The notes under the pieces: generated by a model
Seen by the model: only the letters and a program-made list of their open reading frames with translations
What the model was told of the DNA's origin: nothing
Databases searched by the model: none
Translations under genes and position numbers: made by a program
Shown: one piece after another, positions 12,603-25,410 of the stretch
Layout of the letters: every line of letters begins with the position of its first letter
How positions within the stretch are numbered: position 1 is the first letter of the stretch
Origin: Pachypanchax playfairii
Lineage: Eukaryota > Chordata > Actinopteri > Cyprinodontiformes > Aplocheilidae
DNA length: 64,000 nt
Reading direction: 5' to 3'
Assembly (NCBI GenBank): GCA_006937955.1
Contig: SSNP01000067.1
Span: 1,568,606-1,632,605 of the forward strand

Positions 12603-14003
12603 TTGTGTCATGACCTCATATCCAATGACCTGCTGTATATGGGTCACTCTATCCCTCAAAAGGACACACTGAATATAAAAGTGTGGATCAGGTTTGTGTG
12701 TGTGGGGAGTTTTTCTAACCTGGTCGCACTCCGCTTGGCTTACAAACACCTGCTTTGCTCACTTTAAATTATAGGCTCTGTAGAGAGATGGTTACTTATG
12801 AGCTGAGATGTCTGGATCATGTGATCTCATCAATGCGGTGTGGTCATCCAAAGAGCACAGGTGTGTGCACATGTGTTTGCTTCAAAATGTACCTTTACCT
12901 CAGCTTAAACGAAACCATAAAACTTTACGATAGTGAGGTGAAGTCATCTTGAGAGGCTGACTCTTCATAAACAAGTTCCTCAGTGTGTGTTTGTGTGCAT
13001 ATTGTTGATACTGAAACACCTTGGTCTCCAGAGCAATGTGAAATTCCCTGCACCATGACTCCGAGAACTTCTGAAAGTTGCATGATGTGCAGGGTTACAG
13101 ATACTGACTGAGGAATGAGCTCACAGTGAGCAGCAGCAGCAACAATAGTGCAGCTCATCTCTCCGAGATGTGACGCATACCCTGTACTTAGGTTGAAGAC
13201 ACCCAACACCCACAGCCAGCCCATCTACCTCCTTTCAGAGCCTGTCGAGGCAGCTTGGGCAATGATCTCATGGTACCAGTACGGCCACACGAGAGCAGGG
13301 TGGGGTGAGAGTGAGGGGATGCTGCCTGCCAGCTCATCGTGTAATCTCATCCCGCTGTGGTTACTGTAAGTGAAATGGAGCAGGAATGGGAAGACAAGCC
13401 CACATTTACCCATGAAGGTATAATGGCTTTGGGAATGACAGAGTATCTCAGTGCGCAGCATCAAACATTTACAGTTAAACCACGAGTCTGAGAATATTTC
13501 AGGATCCAAAAATGGCAGCATGCCTCGCAATCCTTCGTCAGATTGACACCTCGAGACTTTCTAATGTAACAGGACACAAGCAGGACACAAGCTAACAAAT
13601 AATATGCGCTTTTGCCATCTTGTAATATTAAGATGATACAATCGGAAAGTTCTTCAGAAACTAAAAAGTGGAGTAAATGTAGAATTGGTTAGATAAACAA
13701 ACCTTTAAAAGAATATTCATTTATTTTGATAATTTTGCTTATTGAGTATTTTACCAACAGTTTGACGAAAAGATCAATAATAACATTTCATCTGATTTTA
13801 TTTGAAGCAGTCACCAGGAGTGTTGTCATAGTTGTTACAGGGAGTCAGCACAGACTCCATGAAGCCATTATGTCACTCAGCAGGAGGAATTTGTTCCTTT
13901 TTGGCCGACCCAGGCTATCCGTCCATAGTGTTTATTCCAGGATCATGACCTCATATCCAACAACCTGCTTTCTGAGTGACACCTCATCCCCAAAAGGGTG
14001 AGA
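12603..14003. repeat. Diverged direct duplicate fragment (two copies)
   Basis: A fragment beginning TCATGACCTCATATCCAA occurs at about 12607-12668 and again at about 13945-14003. Both continue with related words (ACCTGCT, then GTCAC or GTGACAC, then TCATCCC or CTATCCC, then AAAAGG). The two copies are in the same orientation about 1.34 kb apart. They are probably pieces of one dispersed repeat family. Confidence 0.4.
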
Positions 14004-16853
14004 TGAGTTTGTAAGGTGAGCTTTTGTAAAGTATAAAAACAACTACAAATATTGTGTTATTTATGTGTACCTATATAGTCTTTCATTTTAAAACCTTATC
14101 TGTTAAACATCCTGTAAATCAGTGAGGAAATCTAAAAGTTTTCTAAGAACCTTAAACATTAAGTACATTTTAAAATCTGTCCTATACAAGCAAAGAGGGA
14201 AAAAAAAAAGTCAAATTACAGCAGTTCATTATTTACCAGTCTTCTGTGCCAAAGTTGACACACTAATGTTAAGTTACACTAATGTTTCGAAGTCGCAGCA
14301 CACATCTGTCTGGTCTCTCCTCCACTTTCAGACTATCGTAGCTCTAAATCTCTGGCTTAGACTTCGTGCAGACAGTCAGCTACCTCAGCAGTCTGGACTG
14401 TTGCTCCAGGCTTTGGCACAGCAGCCAATACAGGGAGAAGATGTTTGTTAACTCCATACAAACGGCAGCAACAACTCCTTCACGCCAGCCTGAGTAGGCA
14501 AAATGATGACAGGTTGAGACGCTGAAAAAGTCTTGCAGTTGCTGCTGCAGACATTAGAGTTGAAACAGCTGATGAAGTTGGCCTCCGAGATGCTTGGATT
14601 AAAGTTTCATAGAGCCCAGAAGAAAAATCTGATTGGTGGCAAAGAACATAAATGTAACTTTCATGTAAACTAGGTCAACATTTAAGTCAACAATGGACTC
14701 ACTACTTAACTGTAATTGCAATATACTTATCCGGATCTCTGTTTACTTGAGATGCTGTAAACAGATGCCTTCTTGATGGCTTTTATCTGGGTCATTAAAT
14801 ATTGTTTGGTTTTTTTTTTTTTTTTTTCTCAGGTTGGGTCAAGATTATAAGCAGTTGCCAGTGACTGAAGGATGTTGACCTCTTCTGACAAATATCCCTG
14901 GACATTTTGGTGACTTTTAAAGTGACAAAATACACATGAGGTCTTTGTTTTCCTTTTTTTTAATCAGTTTTTAACAATGTGCAAGTATATGCATTGAATT
15001 AATGAGATATTTGCTGGATTTTGTTGTTCATATGATTTTGTATCCCAGTCCTCACTCAGATTCAACTTTCATTTTGATCTTGGATGCATGATTGGAGACA
15101 AACAACAACCCATTGGTTTTCACATCACTGTTTCACCAGAGCATGAAATCCCTATCAATGGTTTTGACAGCAGAAGGAATAAAAGGGCTAGTTTTGGCAG
15201 TATTTATGAGAGTGTCTAACACAGGTGTATCTACAGGCGAATGGAGAGAGTAAAGCCCATGGAATTTCCCTCGAAATGTTTGTCTGCAAGTTGCGTTTTA
15301 AAAGTAATTCTGTCTAAAAGAGGCTTCCTCTGTTCTTGGAAGCCTGAGTAATTATCTGCCATCAGTCTAAACAGAAAGCCACGGCCTCTTTTCTCTGTAT
15401 GTGTGCTGTGCACGGCTGTGAGTGCGCGCATACACACATGTGCATGTACAGGTGTTGGGTAAAGATTGCATGCGAGTGTGTGCTCGTCCGAGTGCATGTG
15501 CAGGTTTTGACCAACAGCTGGCTGGAGACTGTGGGTCCCTTGCCAATAAAATGAAAGAGTTTCTCTGAAGTCTACGATGCCTTTGATGTGGGCCACCTAT
15601 TGCTGTCAGCTTCAGCTATGGGCTGACCGCAACACTCAAACACTTCCCCTCACTCGCCGCCAATGATCCTGATTCTCTCACAGCTCTGCTACCATTATAT
15701 TTACTACAGTGTGCACATAGTCGTGTGTATGCATGCATAGAAACAGTTTAACTGTCTGTTGCATGATGATTTAGCAATGTTTTCATGATAGTTTTAGTTT
15801 AAAAGATTTGACAACAGTGCATCTGCAGCTGTTGAGGTGTAGCTAAGTGTCACTCAGTCTCAGCACTGTTACACACACCATCATATAGGGCAGGTTATCT
15901 CTGTGTGGTTAAAGTTCGCTACCTGGAAAGAGTCCAATTTCGGACAGGCTGTACCTAATCATCTCTGTTTTCTACAGTTACACGCTTTCTAGTCCACCTA
16001 ACTGTTTATCATCACTATCTTCCCATCTACATTTTCCTTGTTACTGCTTCTGAAGTAACCAATCACACAGCACCTGCTGATAATAGCGTGCATCAAGCGC
16101 CCACATCTTAGCTCACGTCAGGATCAGAGCATGCAGATGAAACATTTTAATGCATAAAGAACTGAAACTGAGGAGAAGAGAGTAAAAGTTTGATTAGAAA
16201 TGTTTATTCACAAAACATTTTCAAATGAGTGCAATTCAAATGGACATTGCATTGTTCTGTATGCATATTTTAAAAGTAAAAAATAAATCGTCCATGAAAG
16301 TCTCACTGGTGTGCAAACAGCTCAAATCAGGATTTGCAAGCAAAGTCTCTGCTTACTCCAAGAATTTCCTGATAGCTGCAGTCAGAAAGAAAACTTCCTT
16401 TAGACACTTTCGGACCCCATCTTCAGAACTGGCATCTGACTCACTCCTCTGTAATGAGATTCAGTCCAGTCTCCACACTTTCATAAGTCCACAGTATCTT
16501 TCTCTGTGACCTGCTGCTCAACTCCCCACATGCCTTTTATCTAGGGCAGCGCTGGGTCACCGCTTAATGCACCATGCAGCACAGTCCAGCTCCTTCTCAG
16601 TGTCCATCAGGCTTTGTGTCCACTTGACCCAGTCAGCAGTGTCCTCTGTACCTCAACCCTTCCACAGGCTGATCCAGAACCAACTTGCTGACCCAGAATG
16701 CTCTGGAAGCATGTGATCTTGCAGACAGGGGTGCAGTCACAGCCTCTTAATCCAGACAGTTGAAGCAGAAAGACTTGACTTCCCACTGCTGAAGGTCAGC
16801 TTCTTGACTTCCTTTTCATCATCTTCATCAGCTTGTTTTAGCAGAAGGTCACC

Positions 16854-17692
16854 TCAACGTTCTGGGAGAGTGATGGTGGGCACCCAGTCACATGCATTGC
16901 GGCTTTCCTCGCAGAACAGACTCAGTTTGTCCAGAGCGGGGTCTTTCCAGGGGTTTGCACTGGGGCTCTGTTAGAAATAAAACAAATGAGACACTTAGAG
17001 CAGTGCAGACATCAGGTAACTCAGCGGTATGCTCAGAAGATTCAGACAAATGAGTGATGCGTGCATGAGTCACTGGGTGCAAGTTTCTGTTCTGGGAAGT
17101 GAGAGAGAACGTACCGTGACAAGAATGCAGTGCGCGTCCTTGGACTCGCTGCTCGCGTCTGCACCCACGAGGTCGGCCAGGCGCTCGATGTCGTTAACGC
17201 GCACCACGTTGATGTCGTTGTCGAAGCAGAAAGCCTGGATGAGGGTGAAGTGGATCTGAAGCGCAATGTCACATTCGTATTCCTCGTCAGTGGCGAGGAT
17301 GCAGAACGCCACGCTGTCTGGGTCGCTGTGGAAGAAAGAGGGTGAAAGGTGATCAGTAAAAAAATCCCCTTTAGGTTTTTATTTAAAATGTTAAAATTGC
17401 AACTGCAGTCGGAAAAGATGTAATACTTACACATTCATGACTTTAGCAGACTCATAAACTCCCACTGTCAGGTAGTCCTGCTTCTTAGCAGCGATCAGCA
17501 GCTCCTCCAGGGCTGCTCCTGCACTTTGCACCCTTAACAAAGACAAGTACATCTCATCAGGACGCTGTGTACGTTTTCAGTGGCAACAGCTTCATAAACT
17601 CAACGGCTTTAATAATAAGCGAATGAGTCAAATATTTACCTATCAGTGTTTTCCATTGTATTCTCCTGTCCGTGGATCTCTTCCAGAGTCAT
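16854..17692 (-). CDS. gadd45ga: GADD45 gamma, growth arrest and DNA-damage-inducible protein
   Basis: Four exons join in phase: 17692-17640, 17532-17431, 17325-17115 and 16967-16854, giving 159 residues and a TGA stop, the usual GADD45 length. The protein starts MTLEEIHGQE. The core contains LTVGVYESAKVMNVDPDS, an acidic patch (DEEYECD) and IALQIHFTLIQAFC, and it ends DWVPTITLPER. The family has an L7Ae-like fold and binds MEKK4, PCNA, CDK1/cyclin B and p21 in stress and cell-cycle control. The C-terminus and the NDIERLADLVGA stretch fit gamma better than alpha or beta; the 'a' paralogue label is from memory of zebrafish and less certain. Four exons, TATA promoter and compact introns match an immediate-early-type gene. 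An AATAAA (plus-strand 16203-16208) lies about 650 bp after the stop. Confidence 0.93.
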
Positions 17693-17779
17693 AGCTATAA
17701 TAATCCAAGCGCGATCGAGATGTAGCAGCGAACAAAAAAGCTCTGTGTGCATTCAGTGTGTAAGTCTCCGGCGTTATTC

Positions 17780-17875
17780 TGAGGTCGGAACAGGCTGTAG
17801 GTGGTTTTATAGCGCGCTGGCGTAGTTTCTCGGCAAGGGGCGGTCTTTCCGCTCCTCACTCCTACTATTGGCTCA
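17780..17875 (-). promoter_or_regulatory. gadd45g core promoter
   Basis: On the minus strand TATAAAA lies at 17811-17805, about 115 bp upstream of the ATG. A CCAAT box (plus-strand ATTGG 17867-17871) and a GC-box-like GGGGCGG near 17836 lie upstream. Transcription probably starts near 17780. Confidence 0.65.
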
Positions 17876-18248
17876 AAGAAGCCGGGGCAAGGAAAGCAAA
17901 AGTCCCCGGACAGCTTAGCGAGCTGTTGACAACCCCACGTGGGGCAAGATTTCACTGTTACAAGAAATCCCCCCTTTCCACCCACTGTTGATTCCCCCTT
18001 CTCTTGTCAACATCCAACATCACCATAACGTACAAAAACTTAAAGTCCTGTTTACTGTGAACATAATCAGTCACAAGAAAATCTCTTGTCATTTCACTGA
18101 TTATTGTCAGAACAAACATGCTGTCTCAAAATCATCTTTATTCTAAAGATGTTTACACTTTATCTACCAAAAGTCCAGCTGTTTTCGACATTAGAGAACA
18201 AAACAGACTGCGACGCATTTAAATGAAGATGATGGATGTATTATTACT

Positions 18249-18276
18249 GGGGGGGGGGGGGGGGGGGGGGGGGGGG
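18249..18276 (+). repeat. Uninterrupted poly(G) tract of 28
   Basis: Twenty-eight consecutive G residues about 450 bp upstream of the gadd45g start region. Homopolymer G runs this long are rare in vertebrate genomes, can form G-quadruplexes, and are often mis-sized by sequencing. Confidence 0.95.
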
Positions 18277-18429
18277 TGTTGCACACAGTAATGAAATAGC
18301 TCCATGATAAACACTGGAAGAGTGTCAGACTTTTCCAGAGGGGAGAATCACTGGGAAGTTTTAAATAGTTTCCTTTGCCCTTAATAAACAGCTTCGTGCA
18401 TGAGGATACGCGCACTCTCTATCCTGTTA

Positions 18430-18840
18430 CTCAACCCGCTGCAGTGTTTACGCTTACAAAACTGTCCTGCAAGACAAATCTGCGAGTCCGTCCTGATCCT
18501 AATAAATAACAGCGATGGTTCTTGAAGTTTTCAGAAGGTGTATCCGAACAGCCTGCGGCCGAGCACGCGCCGCTTTTTGTTCCCTCTCTGAAAGAGACGC
18601 GTGTCGTCTCCCTGCGGACAAAGACACGAGTCCTAACAACCCGTCTTCCACCTGCCGCGCGCGTCCTTCCGAGCCGCAAATTGGGACGTTTAGGTGGAGT
18701 GTGCGCGCGCGTGCGTGCGAGTTTTATTGTTATTTAGTAGCCATGAAGCAGATGCCCGACAGATGTGCGCGAGCCCCTCCCGAAAACAAAACAAGACAAT
18801 TAAAAAAAAAAAAAAACGCCACGTGCCGTGACCAATAACA
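18430..18840. promoter_or_regulatory. GC/CpG-rich patch upstream of gadd45g
   Basis: This patch is clearly richer in CpG than its surroundings (gcacgcgccgc, agacgcgtg, ccgcgcgcgtcc, gtgcgcgcgcgtgcg) and ends with cgccacgtgccgtgaccaat, which holds a CACGTG and a CCAAT. It may be a distal promoter or unmethylated island of gadd45g. The overlapping short ORFs show no known domain and I treat them as chance. Confidence 0.35.
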
Positions 18841-19935
18841 TGTCACGAGCATTTTATCTTATCAATAATATAAGCATAATATTTACATTCAACATGATCT
18901 GCCTTTCAGACAGATGCTGCAGGCTGTTTGTCACACACACAGCTGGTCCCATTATGAAACTGATTGCAAAACCAACTCTTATTTAAAGTAAGTGTATGTA
19001 ATTCAAACTTATCAGAAGACCGTGCACATGTTTGATTGGGAAAATCACAGAAGCTAAATTCCAATAAGAACTTGTTTCTCCCCATTAAACGCCTTTAGGC
19101 TTCAGAGCCTACGTTTCTAGTTAAATGAGTCAAAAGAATAATAGTTTGACATTTAAGCAAATGCAATACGCTTGCCTACATAATAAATGGATGACTTTTC
19201 ACTTGAACCGCACAACAACAGAGCTGCGTAACATTTCTGACCCCCTCTTGCGCTGAGAGACTAGAAAATGCGGAGCGACAGCGTCACCTGCTGGGCAGTC
19301 AAGGGAGTGAACTTTCACCCACTTATCAACAAGTCTGAACATGTTGTTTAAGCGCGTGACTTGCGATGATTCACCTGCCAGCCTGTACACGGTGTTTTCC
19401 CCTGACTGGGGTCAGACAAATGGCTTAAGTTTGTTGCTCTCCAGTCATCTGAGGGGAAATAGGATCACACCTCCCACTGAACCCCGCGCCTCCACAGACG
19501 CGCCAAAAAACAACTTTACTTTGAATTGAGAAAAAATAATTTTATTTTCTCTTCCATTAATGATAAATGCTCAATTTATGATACAAAACAGGACTGGTAG
19601 CAGCTGTATGTGTGTGTGTGTGGCTCTAAATTATGGGAAAATCCCAGAGCATCTGTGAAAAACCCAGTAAATTACAGCTTGCATAAACTCCCTTCATGAA
19701 CAATAAATCTCAATAATAACACTAATAGTAAAAGATTAGAAGAAATGAATGATTATTAATTAGCTTTAAAAGGTAGATGTAAAAAAATATTTTTGGATTA
19801 AAAAAATGAGTCACATTTCATAATGAAAGCTAAAAGAGTTCAAATATAAACAGCCTCTTGAATAATAAAAAATAATTGAAAACAAATGAATATGCAGTTA
19901 CTATAAGAAAACCCAACATTTATTCTTATTTATAA
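18841..19935. other. Intergenic DNA between gadd45g and the CREB3-like gene
   Basis: AT-rich sequence with no exon chain. Short open frames at 19199-19390 (minus) and 19341-19529 (plus) overlap on opposite strands and have no recognisable domain. Confidence 0.5.
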
Positions 19936-19939
19936 AAAA

Positions 19940-21165
19940 AAAGTTTATTATCATTATAGATGTCCAGACACGTCTTATACATAAAGTTTTTATATGTACA
20001 GAGAAAGTAACAATCAATGTATTTACATTTAAATCTCAGACTTGATCAAATGTCAGTGCATTTGCTTTGACGTGATTAACATTTTAAACCCCACTGCCAG
20101 TCAATTATTACAAAACTGTCTCAATACAATTTAAATTCCACTTATTACTGACAGTAACTGAAGAAATACAGAAAAATAACAAAATGCCTCACTGACAAAA
20201 CAGGTCATTACATCTTGGAGGAGACTTTACTGCAAAGCAACACATTAACCCCCTTTGTTCCTAATAGACTGTGCAGATCCAGACATTTATAAAGGGAGAA
20301 AATGCTGCAGACTGGGCTTAACTAACAATAATAAAGTCAGGGATTCAGTGTGTTTTTAGATATTTTGTCTTGATTTACTGTACAACATAAAAACAAAACA
20401 TTCCGATAATAATTAAATGAAGCATGGAAACCCTTGTTACAAGGGAAAATACTAAAAAGCTTCACAAGTCTTCTACATGGCCAAATGTCCTGCAATGGCT
20501 TAAGCGTTACATCGAGCGGTTAAACAACCACTTTGTTCAAGCTTCATGAGAATCAAGCAGCTATCTCCTACAATACAACAGATGATGGGAGCTAAGTTGT
20601 TGTAAAAACCACTGGACTATATATTTTCATGAAAAAAAAAGTTAGCATGGACGTGTAAATTGAGAATTTTAGGGAGCGCGTCAACAGCGGCTGAAGGCAA
20701 AATTCAAATAAAATTCTCCCTCATGCTAAAAAAAAAAATAACATCAAGTTTTACCCTGGACGTTTTCCTGGCAGGTTACTGCAATTGTTCCCGGGTTGCA
20801 AAATTAATTTGGTCATTTCTATCACCATATTAAACAGTCTGAGAACTCTCAGTAGCACTCGGCCCGCAGCAGACCAGACAGATTCTAACTACTCTGACCT
20901 CTTCTGTAAGTACAGTAGTTAAACTGCAGAAATCCATAATCTCGTAGTTCTTTTCTCTTCTAGAGCGATAAAATTTAAATGAAAGTGCAAATAAAGTAAC
21001 TGCAGTACATGAGAAAGCTGTTAAGAGGGGAAAAACTAGTGGATCCTGAATCAAGATCAATAATCCTTTTTTTTTTCCTTCACCTTTTTTTTTTAAGTTT
21101 CCCTCTTGTATAATTAAAAATTTGGCTCCCTCTGCTGGTTATGATGCTCAAAACGCCCCCCCACA
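19940..21165 (-). other. Probable 3' UTR of the CREB3-like gene
   Basis: After the TAG at 21168-21166 there is no further ORF on the minus strand. The minus strand carries AATAAA (plus-strand TTTATT about 19944-19949), giving a 3' UTR near 1.2 kb. A second AATAAA-like site lies further down near 19540. Confidence 0.4.
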
Positions 21166-23743
21166 CTACATCTCATCAGAGCGGTGCTGCTGTAAAATGA
21201 CAGACGGAGGGCTTCGGTCTATCCAGTTATCCTTGGATCCTGGGACTTCATATGCCACAACCGTCTCGATGGATCCCTCCTGTAAGGGCGCCACACCGCC
21301 GGGCGCCCCCGGCTTCGCCTCTACCGCCTGAGCAGGACTAGGGAAGTCTGAAGAGGAGTTGCTGTTGACCCCCGTCTCAGAGTCGGGTTGATCCACCCTG
21401 TCGTAGTCGGGGGTGTGATTCTTCTGACCTACTGAGTAGATGACTTTGGTGTTCTCCACAGCTTGCAGAGCCAAGACAGTCTGCTCATCTTCATGCTCGA
21501 CTTGAGGTATGGCTTCTATGTTCTCTGTTGGCAGCGAGCGCAGGTTCCGGGAATGGACTGCTATGATGGGAGAAATTATGTGTAAACATACGAAAAATAA
21601 ATAAATACAGACCAAACAACATGCAGGTCTCTCTCTCTCTCACTTGATGAAGGTGTGTAGAGTTCCTTCTGTTGTGTGTTTCCACCAAACGGATTCACTG
21701 ATGGGAAGATGATGAGACAGAAAGAGAGCAGGAACACCTAGAGAGGAAAACCAAAGAGAAAATGAAGGAAAACTTCACCAGAAAATATCAACAAATACAG
21801 GAACAAAAAAAAAAAAAGATAGTACAGTCAAAATACACTACCATGATGCAGGTGCTGGTTGTGCTGGCCTTCATCGTTGACATCTTCACCACAGCCTGAA
21901 GTTTCCGCAGCTGCTCAATCAATGATCTGAAACAACCAAGAGAACAAAAAAAATCTAGTTTCTGATGCTTGTCTTAGTGAATTAAAGCTTGTGATTAAAA
22001 AGGAACATCTATGACTTCTTACATGTTCTGTTTCTGAAGCATCTGGACTTTCTTCTGCAGTTCCAGGTTGTGTGCAGTGCAAATGGCAACCCTGTTGCAG
22101 AAAATGGATTCAGCTCTTATTTATTTTTTTTATCCCAAACACACGTAAATATGACCAAACAAAGCATTTTAATTATGCAAATTGCTGCTAAAACACAGAT
22201 TCCAGACAGGGTGTCCTCACCTGTTTTCCAGTCCATCAACATAGACTTTTTTCTTCTTGCGACTCTCCTGAGCAGATTGCTTGTTGCGGATCTTCCTCCT
22301 GATCCTCTTCAACGTCCTCTCCTCAGCCTGCCATACAAAGTAAACTAGGCTTTCACCACAATGTTGACATGACAGCTGACAATGCGTTTAAAACAACCCT
22401 GATCGGCAGCGCCAAAGAAAATAAAGAAAGAAAGACATGAAACAAATAATTAACAAACAGATCGAATACAAAGAGACGAGTCTTCAAACTTTTACAGATA
22501 TACCAGATTCTGTTTACACTGACAGCTTCCTGGAGCTGAAACTGCTTTAATTCACTGTAATACTCATCACTGCTCTGGATTATTGATGAGTGCAACACCT
22601 GTTAAAATCTTAATATGGGCAAAATATCCAAAATTACCTTTGTGAGAGGCATGTGAGTGGGAATGGTGGCCCCTTCCTTTGCCAAAAGTCGCTTCTCCTC
22701 CTCAGTCAGAACAATGTCCTTAAACTGGAACTAGATGAAAGAAAAAAAAACAAGCGTTCTGTATGATTTCTATCCTGCATCAGCCACAATTACATCAGAT
22801 CATGTCCTGTTTACTGCATTTTAATGGCATCAAAAGGAACTGACCAGGTCTGTTTTGCCAGGCAGTGCAGAGTTCTCTATGGCCAAAGTGCAGGGCAGCT
22901 CGCTGATGATGTCATCCTCCTCCATTGCATCACTCACCAAGTCATCTGTTACATTCAATTATTCAGTTTAAACCAACTTAAACTGACCTACATGTTACAC
23001 AGCTTCATACGTCTTTACCTAACAAGTGCTTATGAGTTTAAGGACACATACCCAAATCAATGAAAACATCTGTGTCCGGCTTTTCAGCTCTCACACTCTC
23101 CAGCATGTCCATGTCCAGGTCCCTGGTCCCGCTCTGCAGCAGGGAGTAGCTGTGATCTGTGTGGACCGTTAAAGCCTCCAGATTCTCCGTTTGCAGTTCA
23201 GCAGAGGTCGGAGCAGGATCTGAATGCACCGGGCTTGGATGGGAATAAGTGGGACTTGGCACGACATCGCTTTCACTGCCATGTGGACTGGAGCATCCCA
23301 GGGCATTGCTGTTTCCAGCCCCCGAGCTGCTGTCGTCAGAAATCCCGCTGTCACTCCCCAGTGGAGAATGAGAGGGACAGAAAGCTTCCATGTTGTCCTC
23401 TACGTCCAGCAAGCTGGTCAGGAAATCTTCCGTGTCCACACCAGTCAGCATCTGAAAAACCAAAACAATCAAAGCAATTAGAGACTCATAAAAGTAAATA
23501 TATTAGTACTTTGAATTTCGAACAAAAGAGGAAATATTATAGTTAAAAAATGTCTTGGACGGCAATCTGAAAAGTTTCATTCAAAATAGAATTATGTCTT
23601 ACATCCTGCTCGGACAGCCAGTCTTCAATAAGCCCGTTCCCGTCAGGAAAAAATGGCTCCGTGGATCCATCCTCTCCATCTTGGAACAGAAGACCTAAAA
23701 GATCTGCTCCATCCATGTCTGGAAGGTCCTCAGGGACAGACAT
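21166..23743 (-). CDS. creb3: CREB3-family membrane-bound bZIP transcription factor (Luman-like)
   Basis: Nine coding exons join in phase: 23743-23603, 23451-23052, 22945-22845, 22730-22638, 22327-22221, 22091-22023, 21926-21842, 21737-21644 and 21560-21166, giving 494 residues. Order: acidic activation region (MSVPEDLPDMDGADLLGLLF); an HCFC1-binding motif DHSY near residue 146; LTKAEERTLKR leading into the basic region (RKIRNKQSAQESRKKKK, about 256-272); a leucine zipper; a transmembrane helix (VFLLSFCLIIF, about 333-343); then lumenal RNLR and RSLP (about 368-374), matching the site-1-protease RxxL pattern. The family is ER-anchored and released by S1P/S2P cleavage under ER stress. VYVDGLE, the DHSY motif and the SPPSVILQ tail fit CREB3 better than CREB3L3 or CREB3L4. 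Fish databases may use a creb3l3-type name. The start is the ATG immediately after an acceptor, with non-coding exons upstream. Confidence 0.85.
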
Positions 23744-24425
23744 CTTTGACAAAACACAAACAAACAGGTACTTCTGATTTAAACTGCATTTAGGCTTATA
23801 AACCAAATAACCTGCACAGTAAGTAAAACCAACCTACAGAACTATTTCAGGTTTTCTGAATGTGGTCTCGCTGACCTCAGGCAGTTTAAAAATTACAATT
23901 AAACAGGTCATTGATTAAAAACACTACTATAATAAAAACAACAAGTTTGTTAATTCTGGCTAATAAGTAAATAATAAAGATGCTGATGGTGCAGACACTG
24001 ATAATGATAACAATAATAATAATAATATATTTTTAAATCAGTTACTTTCATAGTGCAGTTTTATATACTGTTGTGATGTCAAGTTTATCAAAACACTGAC
24101 TGCTTGACCTTTATCCAAAGTCTGTATCACCCCTTCTGTTTTGGGCCAGATATCGCATTAAATCGCATCCTTAGCTAATATACTTTCAATATTTATATTT
24201 TAGCTCCGATTCACCTCGATCTCACACGGCTGTGGAAGCAAAGACAAGACAATGGTGAGACAAAGGGAGCTGAAATGGTCCTTTAGGCGCGAGTAACATC
24301 CACGTGGTTGCTGGATGATTTCATGATCAAGCAGCAGAAACTGTTTCTTTTAAATATCACAAAGTAAAACAGACGAGGCATCATCTGAAACAACAAATAA
24401 CACGAATAGTATGACTATATCTCAC

Positions 24426-25123
24426 CTAGTATTGCATCACCGCTGAGATTTTTTTATGACCTCATCGTCTAATGAGCCCCGCCCCCCAGGCCCTTGTCAT
24501 TTCCCCATATCAAAACAAATATCAGGCATAATCGCCACGGGGATTGAATCGCATTCTGTGTATAATCATTGGGTCATGATGGGGTGGATTTATTTTCCTT
24601 AAACGTTTTATTAACAAAATACAAATAAGAATCGGGATGTCTTTACTGGTTTATTAAGAACAATAAAGATGTAAACAAAATGACTTGATAAAGAAACAGG
24701 AAGAATCAGTCACGTAGATGTGATCAAAACGGAATTTAACAATGACATCAAACTGCAGAAACTAGAAAAAGTCTGAGGCTAACATGGACCAGAGCCGAGA
24801 GCTGCTGACAATTCATGTTTTTATTTTTATCTGTTGAGGGCGTGGTCCCCCCTACTATTAAATCTACTGATAAATATTCAACAAAACTTGCGTTAACATG
24901 AACATTTTCTTACCGTCTGATGACAACAAGACACACTGTAAATCAAGTGAGAGCGTCCGGATGCCTTTCGCCTTTTCAACTCAGCTATTTTCTTCTGCTA
25001 ACGTCTGCAGTCACAGCACTTCCTCCAGAAAGCACCTTCCAACGAGGCAAAAAATGCGTCACCACGCAAAGGCGGAAACACGTTAAGCACGTGACTTCCG
25101 TAAGGGTTCCTGGGAAATGTAGT
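24426..25123 (-). promoter_or_regulatory. 5' region and candidate promoters of the CREB3-like gene
   Basis: Two possible first-exon donors are visible on the minus strand: ATCAGACG/gtaaga ending at 24914, and AATACTAG/gtgaga ending near 24426. Upstream of the first lie CACGTGAC (25088-25093 core) and, on the minus strand, ACTACATTTCCCAGG (25123-25109), a close ZNF143/SBS-type element typical of CpG promoters. This suggests the main start near 25050 and possibly an alternative start near 24460. Confidence 0.45.
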
Positions 25124-25239
25124 TAAAATCTGAATTATGTCATATTTCATGATTAACTCACTTTCTGGGTGCATATCAAAGACTGTGGAGAATATATTAT
25201 ATATTTTTTATAATTTAAGAGTCTGTAGTTCGTAAAAAT

Positions 25240-25410
<171 letters not shown>

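Larger units (their letters stand above)
5880..16185. other. Gene-poor interval downstream of gadd45g
   Basis: No exon chain, RNA gene or intact transposon was recognised on either strand. Short ORFs are scattered and mutually exclusive. Visible items are CA/TG tracts (about 6031-6058 and 7795-7812), a C-rich pair of tracts near 8938-8952 and 9474-9510, the CCAAT-bearing inverted repeat at 9358-9444, and a duplicated fragment at about 12603-12668 and 13944-14003. Long intergenic sequence beside a developmentally regulated gene could host enhancers, but I cannot demonstrate any. Confidence 0.5.

Noticed and set aside
18515..18838. GC-rich ORFs upstream of gadd45g as a gene
   Set aside because: Composition alone explains their openness; no domain or splice structure.
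22221..22327. Apparent frameshift at the start of the bZIP exon of the CREB3-like gene
   Set aside because: A recheck of the bases around 22320 restored the frame; the exon is 107 bp and joins in phase.
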